From the NCBI RefSeq assembly GCF_046348265.1, contig NZ_JAXMEO010000010.1: a DNA stretch of 64,000 bases; one strand, given 5' to 3'. The position numbers and the translations under genes are program-made. Every line of letters starts with the position of its first letter. Position 1 is the stretch's first letter. Under the pieces are notes generated by a model. It saw only the letters and a list, made by a program, of their open reading frames with translations. It did not search any database and had not been told where the DNA came from. This document shows positions 26,241 through 34,831 of this stretch, in pieces. The DNA is from Pelomonas sp937871895. Lineage in GTDB: Bacteria > Pseudomonadota > Gammaproteobacteria > Burkholderiales > Burkholderiaceae_C.

Positions 26241-27569
26241 AGCAACGGACAGCGCCACGCCGCCCGCCAGCCGCGCGCTGACGGTGCGGCGCACGGCCTC
26301 GGGCGCGTCTTGCAGCAGGGCCGGCCACTCGGCGCGTGCCTGCGCCACCGCCTCGCGCGCGGCGCGCAGCAACTGCGTGAGCCTGCGCTGCGGCAGCCGG
26401 GCGCTGCGCAGCAGGGCTTCCAGGTCCGCCATCGAGAAGGCGCGCAGGCGCGCATCGATGGCGCGGTTGTAGCCATAGCGGCGCGGGTCGGCGTCATCGA
26501 AGTGCGCGGCCACGCAGACGGGGTCGTAGACGGGCGCGAGACGGGGCTGGCGGCCATCGGGGTAGAGCAGGCCCCAGTTCTTGAGATGGGCATCGCAGTT
26601 GCCCATCAGGATGAAGGCGACAAAGCGACGCACAAACTCGGCGCCGTCGCGCGCGGGCTCGCCGGACAGATGCTCCAGCACGAGGGCGATCTGGCCGTAG
26701 TCGCGCAGCAGGTCGGTGCCGTACTTCTGGCGCGGCTCCAGGCCAAAGACCTGGCAGAACTCCTCGAAGTGCACGCGCCGCACCGCGCCGCTGGGCAGCA
26801 GCTCGCGGTCAAAACGGCGTACCGCGAGCACGTGTTCAAAGGGCGTGGCCTCGGGCAATTCGGCCTCCGCACGCGGGATGAGTTCGGCCTGCGCGCAGTC
26901 CAGGCCCAGGGCCTGGCACAGGCGGTAGCCGGTGAACTCGTTCTCGGCGAGGTCGGGATGGTCCGTCGAGGGCAGCTTGAGGATGTACTCGCCGGCCTGG
27001 CCGTGGCGCTTGACGACATAGCGGCGGCCGTCCTTGATGGCGGAGAACTTGTCCACCACGCCGGGCAGCGCGGCACCGTCTTCGACCGGCGTCTCAACGA
27101 AGCCCGGCTCCAGCACGTCGAGCCCGAGGGCGGTGTGCCAGTTGCGCACCTCGCGCGGCAGCTCGGCCTGCGGGGCGAGGGGCTCGACCTCCAGCGCGCC
27201 CATCAGATCGTGCCCGGCAGCCGCCAGCAGCTCGAACTCGTCCTCCTCGCTGCAGCCGCGCTCGCGCGCCAGACGGCGGCGGTTGTGGCTCTCGGGCAGC
27301 AGGTTCATGAAGTAGGCCGGCCAGTGGCCGTCGGTGCGCACCACGCGCAGGTCGCGCTGGGCGCGCAGGATGGCCCGGGTCTGCGCCTCGGTCTCGCCCC
27401 GGTAGACCTGCGAGAGCACGGGGCGCTGGGCGTCGGCGATGTAGTCCTCGTCGAAGGAGACGCGCAGGATGTCGCCGTACTGCGAGAGGTAGCCGATGGG
27501 ACGGCGCAGCGGGCCTGCGGCCGCCGACGTGTGCAGGTAGAGCCGCAGGTATTTGATGAACGTGCTCAC
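26232..27569 (-). CDS. hipA: HipA-family Ser/Thr kinase toxin
   Basis: A 445-residue HipA kinase. Recognisable parts are the N-terminal Couple_hipA region (GYLSQYGDILRVSFDEDY), the ATP-binding KDGRRYVVKRHGQAGEYILKLP, and the catalytic GNCDAHLKNWGLLY with Asp326. VYDPV supplies the metal-binding Asp. In E. coli HipA phosphorylates glutamyl-tRNA synthetase and causes growth arrest; the target here is not known. The GTG start at 27569 overlaps the hipB stop as GTGA, the usual antitoxin-first order. Its 3' end overlaps the GH51 stop region. Confidence 0.9.
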   Translation of the reverse strand: MSTFIKYLRLYLHTSAAAGPLRRPIGYLSQYGDILRVSFDEDYIADAQRPVLSQVYRGETEAQTRAILRAQRDLRVVRTDGHWPAYFMNLLPESHNRRRLARERGCSEEDEFELLAAAGHDLMGALEVEPLAPQAELPREVRNWHTALGLDVLEPGFVETPVEDGAALPGVVDKFSAIKDGRRYVVKRHGQAGEYILKLPSTDHPDLAENEFTGYRLCQALGLDCAQAELIPRAEAELPEATPFEHVLAVRRFDRELLPSGAVRRVHFEEFCQVFGLEPRQKYGTDLLRDYGQIALVLEHLSGEPARDGAEFVRRFVAFILMGNCDAHLKNWGLLYPDGRQPRLAPVYDPVCVAAHFDDADPRRYGYNRAIDARLRAFSMADLEALLRSARLPQRRLTQLLRAAREAVAQARAEWPALLQDAPEAVRRTVSARLAGGVALSVASA

Positions 27570-27898
27570 GGCGCATCGCCCTCAGGCTGGCTGGCGCGGC
27601 GCAATTGCTCGACGGCGGAGGGCGGGGCCTCGACGCCCACCGGCTGGCCGATCAGGCGGCCCTGCGCCTGCACAAAGCTCTGCAGGTCCTGCTTCAAGGC
27701 GCGGGGCACGAGCATCAGCTCCATGCCGAGCACGCGCAGCAGGTCCTGCACGGTCTGCAGCCGCACATCGGCCCCGGCCTCGATGCGCTGCACCGTCATG
27801 CGCGAGACGCCGGCCTTGGCGGCCAGCGCCTCCATGCTGAGGCCCGCCGCCTTGCGCAGCAGGCTCAGCTGTTCGCCGATCTCAGTGGGTGTGGCCAC
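27566..27898 (-). CDS. hipB: HipB-like XRE-family antitoxin
   Basis: A 110-residue protein with an N-terminal Cro/C1-type helix-turn-helix (EQLSLLRKAAGLSMEALAAKAGVSRMTVQRIEAG). A C-terminal extension is probably involved in HipA binding. It should neutralise HipA and repress the operon through the two 18-base operators upstream. It is translationally coupled to hipA by a four-base overlap. Confidence 0.88.
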   Translation of the reverse strand: MATPTEIGEQLSLLRKAAGLSMEALAAKAGVSRMTVQRIEAGADVRLQTVQDLLRVLGMELMLVPRALKQDLQSFVQAQGRLIGQPVGVEAPPSAVEQLRRASQPEGDAP

Positions 27899-27961
27899 GT
27901 GTTTGCTCCAACGCGCACCGCCGGTGCGGCTGGGCTCAGTGTAGCCAGTTGAGCGAGAAAA

Positions 27962-28009
27962 TGATACTTATATTTATCAATATAACTCAAATGATCAATA
28001 TATTGATCA
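27962..28009 (-). promoter_or_regulatory. Two 18-bp hip operators spaced 30 bp
   Basis: TGATACTTATATTTATCA (27962-27979) and TGATCAATATATTGATCA (27992-28009) share a 5-N8-5 layout and the core TATATT. The second is a perfect palindrome. Starts are exactly 30 bases apart, about three helical turns, so dimers would bind the same face. On the minus strand TTGAGT, 18 bases, then TATCAT gives a possible promoter whose -10 lies within the inner site. This is among the most A/T-rich stretches of the window. Confidence 0.65.
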
Positions 28010-28030
28010 ATCAATGCCGCTCAGCCTCGG

Positions 28031-29626
28031 TCAGGCGCCCAGCGGCTCCAGGCTCAAGAGCACCACATCGTGGGTGCGCAGCGGCAGGCGGATGCGGGCG
28101 ACGCCGTTGGCGCCTACACGCAGCTCGCGCTTCAGCTCGGGCAGGTCACGCGTGAGCGCTTGCAGGGCGGCCAGTTGCTTGGCGTCGAGGTCCTTGGGCG
28201 CCCCCATCTTGAGGTAGGCAGAGTGCGCGTCGTTGACCGCATAGCCCGTGCGCTGCTGGGTCAGGCGGTAGCGGCCCGGCGCCAGGTTGCGCAGCTCGAC
28301 TTGCACGGTGCCGGCCACCTTGGCTGGCTGCGGCTTGCCGAAGAAGCTGCGGTTGCTGACTTTCTGCTCGGTGTTGCGCCAGTCCCAGACGATGGCGCGC
28401 ACCTGCTTGCCATCCGTGGCGGCCCAGGCCTGCGAGTCACTGCTGGGGACCTCGCGGCCGTTCAGCTGCGCCAGCGCGGCCAGGTATTTGTAGGCGAACC
28501 AAACCGGCTTGCGGATGCCCTCACGCGTCATCATCCCGAAGCCGCCGTGGAAGGGCGCATCAGGCGGCCCGGGCTCTTCGAAGAGGTCGGTGTAGGTCCA
28601 GTAGCTCATGTGCTGGGCCAGGCCTTGCGTGGCCTTGAGCTTGGTGAGCACATAGGACGCGCTCATATAGCTGTCATGCACCTTGTCGCGCGGGTTGTAG
28701 CTGGTGCTCCATTCGGTGAAGAAGAGCGGCAGGCCCGGCAGGTGCGACGCTTCGATCTGCTCGCGCACGCGGCGCACATCGCCCACGATGGCATCGGGAT
28801 TGGGCGACAGCATGCGGTCCTCGACGCCGAATTCGTCGAGGAAGCCATGCTCCACGCCATAGGTGTGGGTGGTGATGAAGTCCACCGCGCTGTTCGTCGC
28901 TTTGGCATGCGCCAAGAACTCCGGCACCCAGGCCGCGCCAGCGGTGGACGGGCCGCCCACGCGCAGCGCCGGGTCGATGGCTTTGATGATCTTGGCGGTG
29001 CGGGTGTAGAGGTCGAAGTAGGCGGCTTGGTCGGCCTTCTCCCAGAAGCCATCGAGATTGGGCTCGTTCCAGACCTCGAAGTACCAACTGCGCACTTCGG
29101 CGGCGCCGTAGCGCTGCAGGATGTGGCGCGTGAAGGCCTCAATCAACTGGCCCCAGCCCTGGGGCTCGGGGTGGGAGGTATTGCCCTCCCAGTAGAAGAT
29201 CTTGTTGTCCGAGGTCTTGAGCGCCTGCGGCGTGAAGCCGAGCTCGACAAAAGGCTTGATGCGCCGCGCCAGCATGGCGTCGTAGAGCTTGTCGATGTTG
29301 GTGAAGTCGAAGACCAGCTTGCCCGCCTCATCCCGCGTGACGGTCTTGAACACGTCGTGAAAGATCGCGTGGAAGCGCAGGTAGCGAAAGCCCAGTTCGT
29401 CGACCGCCGTCTTGAGCTGGCCCAGCGAGTCGTCGCGGAACAGCGTGCCGGGGAAGTCGGAGCCGACGCAGTGGTCGAAGAAGCGGTCCAGTGGCTGCTT
29501 GGCCAGGGCCAGGTCCAGCGTGACGCGCCGCGCCGGCGTGGCGGCCGCGACGCTGAGGGGCAGCATGGGAAGGCTGGCAGCAACGCCCAGCAGGTGGCGG
29601 CGTTTGAGATAGCGCAGGGTGCTCAT
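28031..29626 (-). CDS. GH39 family glycoside hydrolase (beta-xylosidase type), exported
   Basis: A 531-residue protein with a twin-arginine-like leader (LKRRHLLGVAASLPMLPL). GH39 features are the acid/base motif in SWYFEVWNEPNLDGFW, the nucleophile region in LPLFFTEWSTSYNPRD, and HTYGVEHG. A beta-sandwich C-terminal part follows. Members cleave xylosides from xylo-oligosaccharides; some act on iduronides, so the substrate is probable, not certain. It lies 55 bases downstream of the LacI-family gene on the same strand and is likely its operon partner. Confidence 0.85.
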   Translation of the reverse strand: MSTLRYLKRRHLLGVAASLPMLPLSVAAATPARRVTLDLALAKQPLDRFFDHCVGSDFPGTLFRDDSLGQLKTAVDELGFRYLRFHAIFHDVFKTVTRDEAGKLVFDFTNIDKLYDAMLARRIKPFVELGFTPQALKTSDNKIFYWEGNTSHPEPQGWGQLIEAFTRHILQRYGAAEVRSWYFEVWNEPNLDGFWEKADQAAYFDLYTRTAKIIKAIDPALRVGGPSTAGAAWVPEFLAHAKATNSAVDFITTHTYGVEHGFLDEFGVEDRMLSPNPDAIVGDVRRVREQIEASHLPGLPLFFTEWSTSYNPRDKVHDSYMSASYVLTKLKATQGLAQHMSYWTYTDLFEEPGPPDAPFHGGFGMMTREGIRKPVWFAYKYLAALAQLNGREVPSSDSQAWAATDGKQVRAIVWDWRNTEQKVSNRSFFGKPQPAKVAGTVQVELRNLAPGRYRLTQQRTGYAVNDAHSAYLKMGAPKDLDAKQLAALQALTRDLPELKRELRVGANGVARIRLPLRTHDVVLLSLEPLGA

Positions 29627-29681
29627 GGGTTGTCTCCGGGGTACTTGTCGTGGCGGCCCTTGCCAGGTCCAGAACGTGGGC

Positions 29682-30803
29682 TCACTTCTTGGTGGTCTTG
29701 CGTGCTGCCTTGCGAGCCGCTGCGGCCGGGTTGGCGGGTGAGGTAGCGCGCTCGATCAAGGTCTCGCGCTTCACCAGCGAGGTGGGCAGGTGCAGGTAGC
29801 GCACCCACGGCCGGCCGTAGGTGTCACGCACGCCGCCTTGCTCGTCCAGCAGCTGGTTCACGGCTTCACGGCCCAGGTCCGGCAAGGGTTGGCGCACCGA
29901 CGTGAGGCCGGCGGCACGAGCCAATACGTTGTCATCGAAGCCAACGACGGACACCTGCGCCGGCACCGCAATGCCGCGCTGCTTGAGCTCGTCCAGGCAC
30001 CCGAGTGCAATGCCGTCTGCCGCGCAGAAGATGGCGTCAGGGAGCGGCTGGCCAACGTGGGAATCCAGCCAGCGCGCGGTGGCCGCCTTGCCGCCTTCGC
30101 GCGTGTAGTCGTCACTGACGATGGCATCGGTGGTCAGGGGCAGACCGGCGTCCTCGAGCGCACGCACGAAGCCGCGACGGCGGCGATCCGCGCCAACCGA
30201 ACCCACCGGGCCGGCCAGGTGCACCAGGCGGCGGTGCCCGAGGCGGATGATTTCGCGCACGGCCTCGTAGGCGCCCTGCTCTTCGTCCACGCCGATGTCG
30301 GTGATGCCCGGCACTTCGGTGTTGGAGTGGATGGACACATAGGGCAAGGCGCGCGGCAGCCAGTGCTCGGCCGCGCTCTCGAACATCGGGCCCACCAGCA
30401 CGACCGCATCGACGCTGCCATTGCAGAGCTTGGGGATCTGATGCTCGGCCTCGCTCCAGCTCTCAAGCGCCAAGATGTGCACCGAGTGCGCATGCTCGCG
30501 CGCAGCAGCCAGGATGCCGGTCAGCACTTCCAGGAAGTAGAGGTTGGGCTCATCGCTCAGCAGATGCGCCACCACGCCAATGGCGTTGGAGCGCCCCTCC
30601 ACCAGGGCCCGTGCATTGACGTTCGGGCGGTAACGCAGTTCGGCGGCGGCTTCCAGCACGCGCTGTTGGGTCTCGGCTGAAAAGCGGCTGGTGGACTTCT
30701 TGCCACTGAGCACGGCCGAGACCGTCATCACCGACACGCCGGCAATCTGGGCCACATCGGCCAGCGTAGGCCGGGCGCGTTTGGGGCGGGGAGCGAGATT
30801 CAT
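29682..30803 (-). CDS. LacI-family transcriptional regulator
   Basis: A 373-residue repressor. The N-terminal helix-turn-helix PTLADVAQIAGVSVMTVSAVLSG precedes the hinge helix region ELRYRPNVNARALVEGRS and a periplasmic-binding-protein-like sensor domain. The ligand is probably a sugar from hemicellulose, given the downstream GH39 gene. A lysine/alanine-rich C-terminal tail (AARKAARKTTKK) is unusual for the family. The start at 30803 (MNLAPRPKRARPTLADV) is chosen over an upstream in-frame ATG lacking family similarity. A LacI-type operator lies 81 bases upstream. Confidence 0.88.
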   Translation of the reverse strand: MNLAPRPKRARPTLADVAQIAGVSVMTVSAVLSGKKSTSRFSAETQQRVLEAAAELRYRPNVNARALVEGRSNAIGVVAHLLSDEPNLYFLEVLTGILAAAREHAHSVHILALESWSEAEHQIPKLCNGSVDAVVLVGPMFESAAEHWLPRALPYVSIHSNTEVPGITDIGVDEEQGAYEAVREIIRLGHRRLVHLAGPVGSVGADRRRRGFVRALEDAGLPLTTDAIVSDDYTREGGKAATARWLDSHVGQPLPDAIFCAADGIALGCLDELKQRGIAVPAQVSVVGFDDNVLARAAGLTSVRQPLPDLGREAVNQLLDEQGGVRDTYGRPWVRYLHLPTSLVKRETLIERATSPANPAAAARKAARKTTKK

Positions 30804-31189
30804 GGATAGACAACGAAGGCAAGCAAGGTGATGGGGCCCCTGCCGTCGCCGCGCCATCCCCGCCTCGGCTGCACGCGAGACCGACTTATCGATACATCAC
30901 GCCTTTCCCAGCCCAGGGATCCGCACAGCGCCCGCTGGGCCACCGCAATGGATCAGACTGTAGGCGGCCCGAGGCGGCATGGTGCCTAGGGAATGCCCCG
31001 CCAAGCCAGCCGACGCTGCCACTTTGCGCCTGGCGCCGCCATCTACTTCATAAAAGTAAACAACTTCAGAACGATCACGTCTGCAATCTTGGCGATTCAC
31101 TTGGCAAAAACCAGTCAATATCCTGGCGTAAACCCGCATCTACTCACCAGCCATATCATTAATACTGTTAACTATTAGACGAGGACGCC
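30804..31189. other. Divergent intergenic region between LacI gene and thiolase gene
   Basis: 386 bases without a credible gene. Contents: the LacI-type operator (30884-30897); the inverted repeat TACTT-CATAA-AAGTA (31044-31058); and an A/T-rich near-palindrome TAATA-N8-TATTA (31160-31177) just before the thiolase ribosome-binding site GACGAGG. The right half is notably A/T-rich, as expected for promoters. No convincing -35/-10 pair could be fixed. Confidence 0.6.
30884..30897 (-). promoter_or_regulatory. LacI-family operator
   Basis: ACTTATCGATACAT is a near-palindrome centred on CG, as in LacI/GalR-family operators, with TATCGATA fully symmetrical. It lies upstream of the LacI-family gene, so it is likely an autoregulatory site controlling regulator and GH39. 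Confidence 0.5.
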
Positions 31190-32431
31190 ATGGCTCAGTT
31201 TTCTGCTCAATTCAATGACCACTGGCTGCTGGGCGGCGCACGCACGCCGCTGGTGGACTACTGCGGCGCGCTGGCCGAGCTCTCGCCCATCGACATGGGC
31301 ATCAAGGTCGGCCGCGCGGCGCTGGAGCGCTCGGGCGTGGCAGGCAGCGACATCGACTCCGTCGTCGCCGCCAGCATGGCCCAGGCCTCGTTCGACGCCT
31401 ACCTGCTGCCGCGCCACATTGGCCTCTACAGCGGCGTGCCGCTGGAGGTGCCGGCCATCCTCGTGCAGCGCATCTGCGGCAGTGGCTTCGAGATCATCCG
31501 CCAGGCTGCGGACCAGATCAGTCTCGGCTACGCCAACATCGCCCTGGTGGTGGGCACCGAGTCCATGTCGCGCAACCCCATCTGCGCGTACACCCACCGC
31601 AGCGGCTTCAAGCTGGGCAGCCCGGTGGAGTTCAAGGATTTCCTCTGGGAAGCGCTGGACGACCCCGCCGCCGAGGTCTCGATGATCCAGACCGCCGAGA
31701 ACCTGGCCAAGAAGTACGGCATCACCCGCGCCGAGGTGGATGCCTTTGCGGCCATGTCCTTCGAACGCGCGCTCAAGGCCCAGGCCGAGGGCTTCCATGC
31801 CGGAGAGATCGTGCCGGTAACGACTGAGAGCTTTGAGCTGGCGGGCTACGAGCCGCGCGGCATCAAACTGCCTCGCAAAGTCACGGTGGTGGACCGCGAC
31901 ACACATCCGCGCCCCTCCCCCATCGAGGCCCTGTCCGGCTTGCGGACCGTCTACCCCGGCGGCGTGCAGACGGCCGGCAATTCCTCGGCCCTGGTGGATG
32001 GTGCGGCCGGCGTGGTGGTGGCCTCGGGCGCGCAGGTGCGTGCGCGCGGGCTCAAGCCCCTGGTGCGTCTGTGTGGTGCCGCTGCGGCGGGCGTGCCGCC
32101 CGAGATCATGGGCATCGGGCCGGCACCCGCCATCCGCGCCGTGCTGGAGCGCTGCGGGCTGAGCCTCGCTGACATCGACCTCTTCGAGATCAACGAGGCC
32201 CAAGGCGCCCAGACCCTGGCCTGCGCGCGCGAGCTGGGGCTGGACCTGAACAAACTGAACGTGAACGGCGGCGCCATTGCCCTCGGCCATCCGCTGGCCG
32301 CCACCGGCGTGCGCCTGACGCTGACCGCCGCGCGTGAACTGCAGCGGCGGGGTGGCCGCTATGCCGTGGTCTCGGCCTGTATCGGTGGCGGGCAAGGCAT
32401 GGCCCTGCTGCTGGAAAACACCGCGCGCTGA
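31190..32431 (+). CDS. Thiolase (acetyl-CoA acyltransferase family)
   Basis: A 413-residue thiolase. The acylated Cys96 lies in VQRICGSGFEIIRQAA, His367 in NVNGGAIALGHPLAATG, and the deprotonating Cys397 in SACIGGGQGMALL. It cleaves or forms 3-ketoacyl-CoA; whether it serves beta-oxidation or acetoacetyl-CoA synthesis cannot be told. No other fatty-acid gene lies nearby, so it is either isolated or linked to the divergent sugar regulon. The ribosome-binding site GAGG precedes the ATG at 31190. It converges with dnaB, ten bases away. Confidence 0.9.
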   Translation: MAQFSAQFNDHWLLGGARTPLVDYCGALAELSPIDMGIKVGRAALERSGVAGSDIDSVVAASMAQASFDAYLLPRHIGLYSGVPLEVPAILVQRICGSGFEIIRQAADQISLGYANIALVVGTESMSRNPICAYTHRSGFKLGSPVEFKDFLWEALDDPAAEVSMIQTAENLAKKYGITRAEVDAFAAMSFERALKAQAEGFHAGEIVPVTTESFELAGYEPRGIKLPRKVTVVDRDTHPRPSPIEALSGLRTVYPGGVQTAGNSSALVDGAAGVVVASGAQVRARGLKPLVRLCGAAAAGVPPEIMGIGPAPAIRAVLERCGLSLADIDLFEINEAQGAQTLACARELGLDLNKLNVNGGAIALGHPLAATGVRLTLTAARELQRRGGRYAVVSACIGGGQGMALLLENTAR

Positions 32432-32441
32432 AACACGGCCA

Positions 32442-33863
32442 TTAGTAGTCCGCGCCGCCTCCGCCGCCCGCATAGCCGGGCGCGAGGTTCTCGAACTTGG
32501 TGTGCATGCGCTGGAACATGAGCTTCACGGTGCCCACCGGGCCATTCCGCTGCTTGGCGATGATGATCTCGGCAACGCCGGGCTCCTTGCACTCTTCCTT
32601 GGTGTAGTACTCGTCGCGGTAGATGAACATGATGATGTCGGCGTCCTGCTCAATGGCGCCGGACTCGCGCAGGTCACTCATCATGGGCCGCTTGTCGGGC
32701 CGCTGCTCGACGGAGCGATTCAGCTGCGAGAGCGCAATCACCGGGCAGCGCAGCTCCTTGGCCAGAGCCTTGAGGCCGCGTGAGATCTCGCCCAGCACGG
32801 TGGCGCGGTTCTCTTCGCTGCCGCCGCCATTGCCGCTCATCAGCTGCAGGTAGTCGATGACGATCAGGCCGAGCTGACCGCAGATGCGCGCCTGGCGGCG
32901 GGCACGGGCGCGCACCTCGCTGGGCGAGAGGCCGGGGCTCTCGTCGATGAAGATGCTGGCCTTGCCGAGCTTGTCGACGGCTTCAGAGAGACGACTCCAT
33001 TCGTCGTCGGTCAGGCGGCCGGTGCGCAGATGGCTCTGATCGATGCGGCCAATGGAGCCCACCATCCGCAGCGCGAGCTGCGAGGCACCCATTTCCATCG
33101 AGTAGATGACGACGGGCAGGCCCTCGTTGATGGCCACGTTCTCGGCGATGTTGACGGCAAAGGCCGTCTTGCCCATCGAGGGGCGCGCAGCCAGCACGAT
33201 CAAATCACCGGCCTGCAGGCCGGCGGTTTGACGGTCCAGGTCGTAGAAGCCGGTGCGCACGCCGGTCACATCCTGCGCGCCGTTCTCGGCCAGTTCGTTG
33301 ACCCGGTCGATCAGCTGGACCACGAGCTGGTCCATGCTCTGGAAGCCCTGCTTGCTCTTGGAGCCCTCTTCGCCGATGCGGAAGATCTTGCCCTCGGCCT
33401 CGTCCAGGATTTGCGTGACCGCCCGGCCCTGAGGGTTCATGGCCGCCGTCGCGATTTCGTCGGACGTGGCCACCAGCTTGCGCAGGATGGCGCGCTCACG
33501 AACGATCTCGGCATAGCGGCGCATATTGGCCGCGCTGGGCACGCTTTGCGCGAGGTCGTTCAGGTAACTGAGGCCGCCGCAGTCGTCGGCATGGCCGACG
33601 GAGGTCAGCTCCTCGAACACGGTCACCACGTCGGCGGGCTTGCCGGCGTTGACCAACTTGCCCACCGCCGCGTAGATGTGCTTGTGCTCAAAGCGATAGA
33701 AATCGCTCTCGGTCAGCAGGTCGGCGGCGCGGTCCCAGGCCGAGTTGTCGATCAGCAGGCCACCGAGCACGCTCTGCTCGGCCTCCACCGAGTGCGGCGG
33801 CACGCGCAGGCGCGCAACTTCATCGTCCGGGGGCAGCGAGGTGGGCGGATAGACGGCTGACAT
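32442..33863 (-). CDS. dnaB: DnaB replicative helicase
   Basis: A 473-residue helicase. The N-terminal domain (VPPHSVEAEQSVLGGLLIDN) binds primase. The RecA-like domain has Walker A ARPSMGKTAF, Walker B LGLIVIDYLQLMSG and the arginine-finger region LSQLNRSVEQRPDKRP. It unwinds DNA at replication forks as a hexamer. A glycine-rich tail ends the protein. The start at 33863 (MSAVYPPTSLPPDDEVARLR) is supported by family alignment; the frame extends upstream into noncoding sequence. It follows the rpsF-rplI ribosomal genes after a 151-base gap with a hairpin. Confidence 0.96.
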   Translation of the reverse strand: MSAVYPPTSLPPDDEVARLRVPPHSVEAEQSVLGGLLIDNSAWDRAADLLTESDFYRFEHKHIYAAVGKLVNAGKPADVVTVFEELTSVGHADDCGGLSYLNDLAQSVPSAANMRRYAEIVRERAILRKLVATSDEIATAAMNPQGRAVTQILDEAEGKIFRIGEEGSKSKQGFQSMDQLVVQLIDRVNELAENGAQDVTGVRTGFYDLDRQTAGLQAGDLIVLAARPSMGKTAFAVNIAENVAINEGLPVVIYSMEMGASQLALRMVGSIGRIDQSHLRTGRLTDDEWSRLSEAVDKLGKASIFIDESPGLSPSEVRARARRQARICGQLGLIVIDYLQLMSGNGGGSEENRATVLGEISRGLKALAKELRCPVIALSQLNRSVEQRPDKRPMMSDLRESGAIEQDADIIMFIYRDEYYTKEECKEPGVAEIIIAKQRNGPVGTVKLMFQRMHTKFENLAPGYAGGGGGADY

Positions 33864-33934
33864 CGTGGGGCTTGTGAACAAGGCTGTGGACAGGCTGGGG
33901 GCGGCCGGTGCACAAATCCAGGGACCAGAAACAC

Positions 33935-33965
33935 CGAAGGCCGAACCCTTGCGGGCCGGCCTTCG
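33935..33965 (-). terminator. Hairpin terminator between rplI and dnaB
   Basis: Perfect 9-base arms CGAAGGCCG / CGGCCTTCG (33935-33943, 33957-33965) with a small inner stem are followed on the minus strand by a weak, interrupted T run (GTGTTTC). It could partly end the ribosomal transcript before dnaB. Confidence 0.55.
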
Positions 33966-34014
33966 TTGCATGGTGCGGGCTTCAGCGAAGCACCGCATCG
34001 GGGGAAGCCTGGGT

Positions 34015-34467
34015 TTACTCGGCTTCGGGCACGACGTGGATCGTGACGTCCACCACCACATCGGTGTGGGCGGCGATCTGGATCGGGAACTCGCCCACCG
34101 CCTTGATCGGGCCATGGGGCAGGCGCACCTGGGCCTTGACGATGGCCGTACCGGCCTTGGTCAGGGCTTCGGCGATGTCGGCATTGGTGACCGAGCCGAA
34201 CAGACGGCCGTCAACGCCGGCCTTCTGGCTGATGGTCACGGTCTTGCCGGCGATCTTCTCGCCCAGGGCCTGAGCGGCGGCCAGCTTCTCGGCGGCGGCC
34301 TTTTCGAGTTCGGCGCGCTTGGCTTCGAATTCCTTGATCGCGGCCTCGGTGGCACGGCGTGCCTGGCGGGTCGGGATCAGGAAGTTGCGAGCGTAGCCGT
34401 CCTTGACCTTGACGACGTCGCCGAGGTTGCCCAGGTTGGCCACTTTTTCCAGCAGGATGACTTGCAT
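34015..34467 (-). CDS. rplI: 50S ribosomal protein L9
   Basis: A 150-residue protein beginning MQVILLEKVANLGNLGDVVK. The long connecting helix of L9 (EAAIKEFEAKRAELEKAAAEK) and the C-terminal rRNA-binding domain are present. It binds 23S rRNA near the L1 stalk. It is the fourth gene of the rpsF group, 12 bases after rpsR. Confidence 0.97.
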   Translation of the reverse strand: MQVILLEKVANLGNLGDVVKVKDGYARNFLIPTRQARRATEAAIKEFEAKRAELEKAAAEKLAAAQALGEKIAGKTVTISQKAGVDGRLFGSVTNADIAEALTKAGTAIVKAQVRLPHGPIKAVGEFPIQIAAHTDVVVDVTIHVVPEAE

Positions 34468-34479
34468 GTGAGTGGCTCC

Positions 34480-34770
34480 TTAGACCTTGTGCTGGTCAGA
34501 GTAGGGCAGCAGGGCCAGGAAGCGCGCGCGCTTGATGGCGACCGTCAGCTGACGCTGGTAGTAGGCGCGCGTGCCGGTCAGGCGAGCGGGCGTGATCTTG
34601 CCGTTCTCGGAAACGAAGTCGCGCAGGGTGTCCACGTCCTTGTAGTCGATGGCTTCGACATTGGCGACCGTGAAGCGGCAGAAGCGCTTACGACGGAAGA
34701 GCAGGGACTGTTGGTTGCGCTTGGGCTTCTTGTCCTTGGAGAAGCGGCCTTTTCCACGTGGCGGGGGCAT
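34480..34770 (-). CDS. rpsR: 30S ribosomal protein S18
   Basis: A 96-residue S18 with a basic N-terminal tail (PPPRGKGRFSKDKKPKRNQQ). The conserved core includes CRFTVANVEAIDYKDVDTLRDF and GKITPARLTGTRAYYQRQL. It pairs with S6 on the 30S platform; its S6 partner gene lies two genes upstream. The start is at 34770. Confidence 0.97.
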   Translation of the reverse strand: MPPPRGKGRFSKDKKPKRNQQSLLFRRKRFCRFTVANVEAIDYKDVDTLRDFVSENGKITPARLTGTRAYYQRQLTVAIKRARFLALLPYSDQHKV

Positions 34771-34831
34771 AGTGATCCTCTTGGGTTGATCCGGTTGAAT
34801 TCGAACAGGGTGTCAGCGGGAGCTGGCGGCC

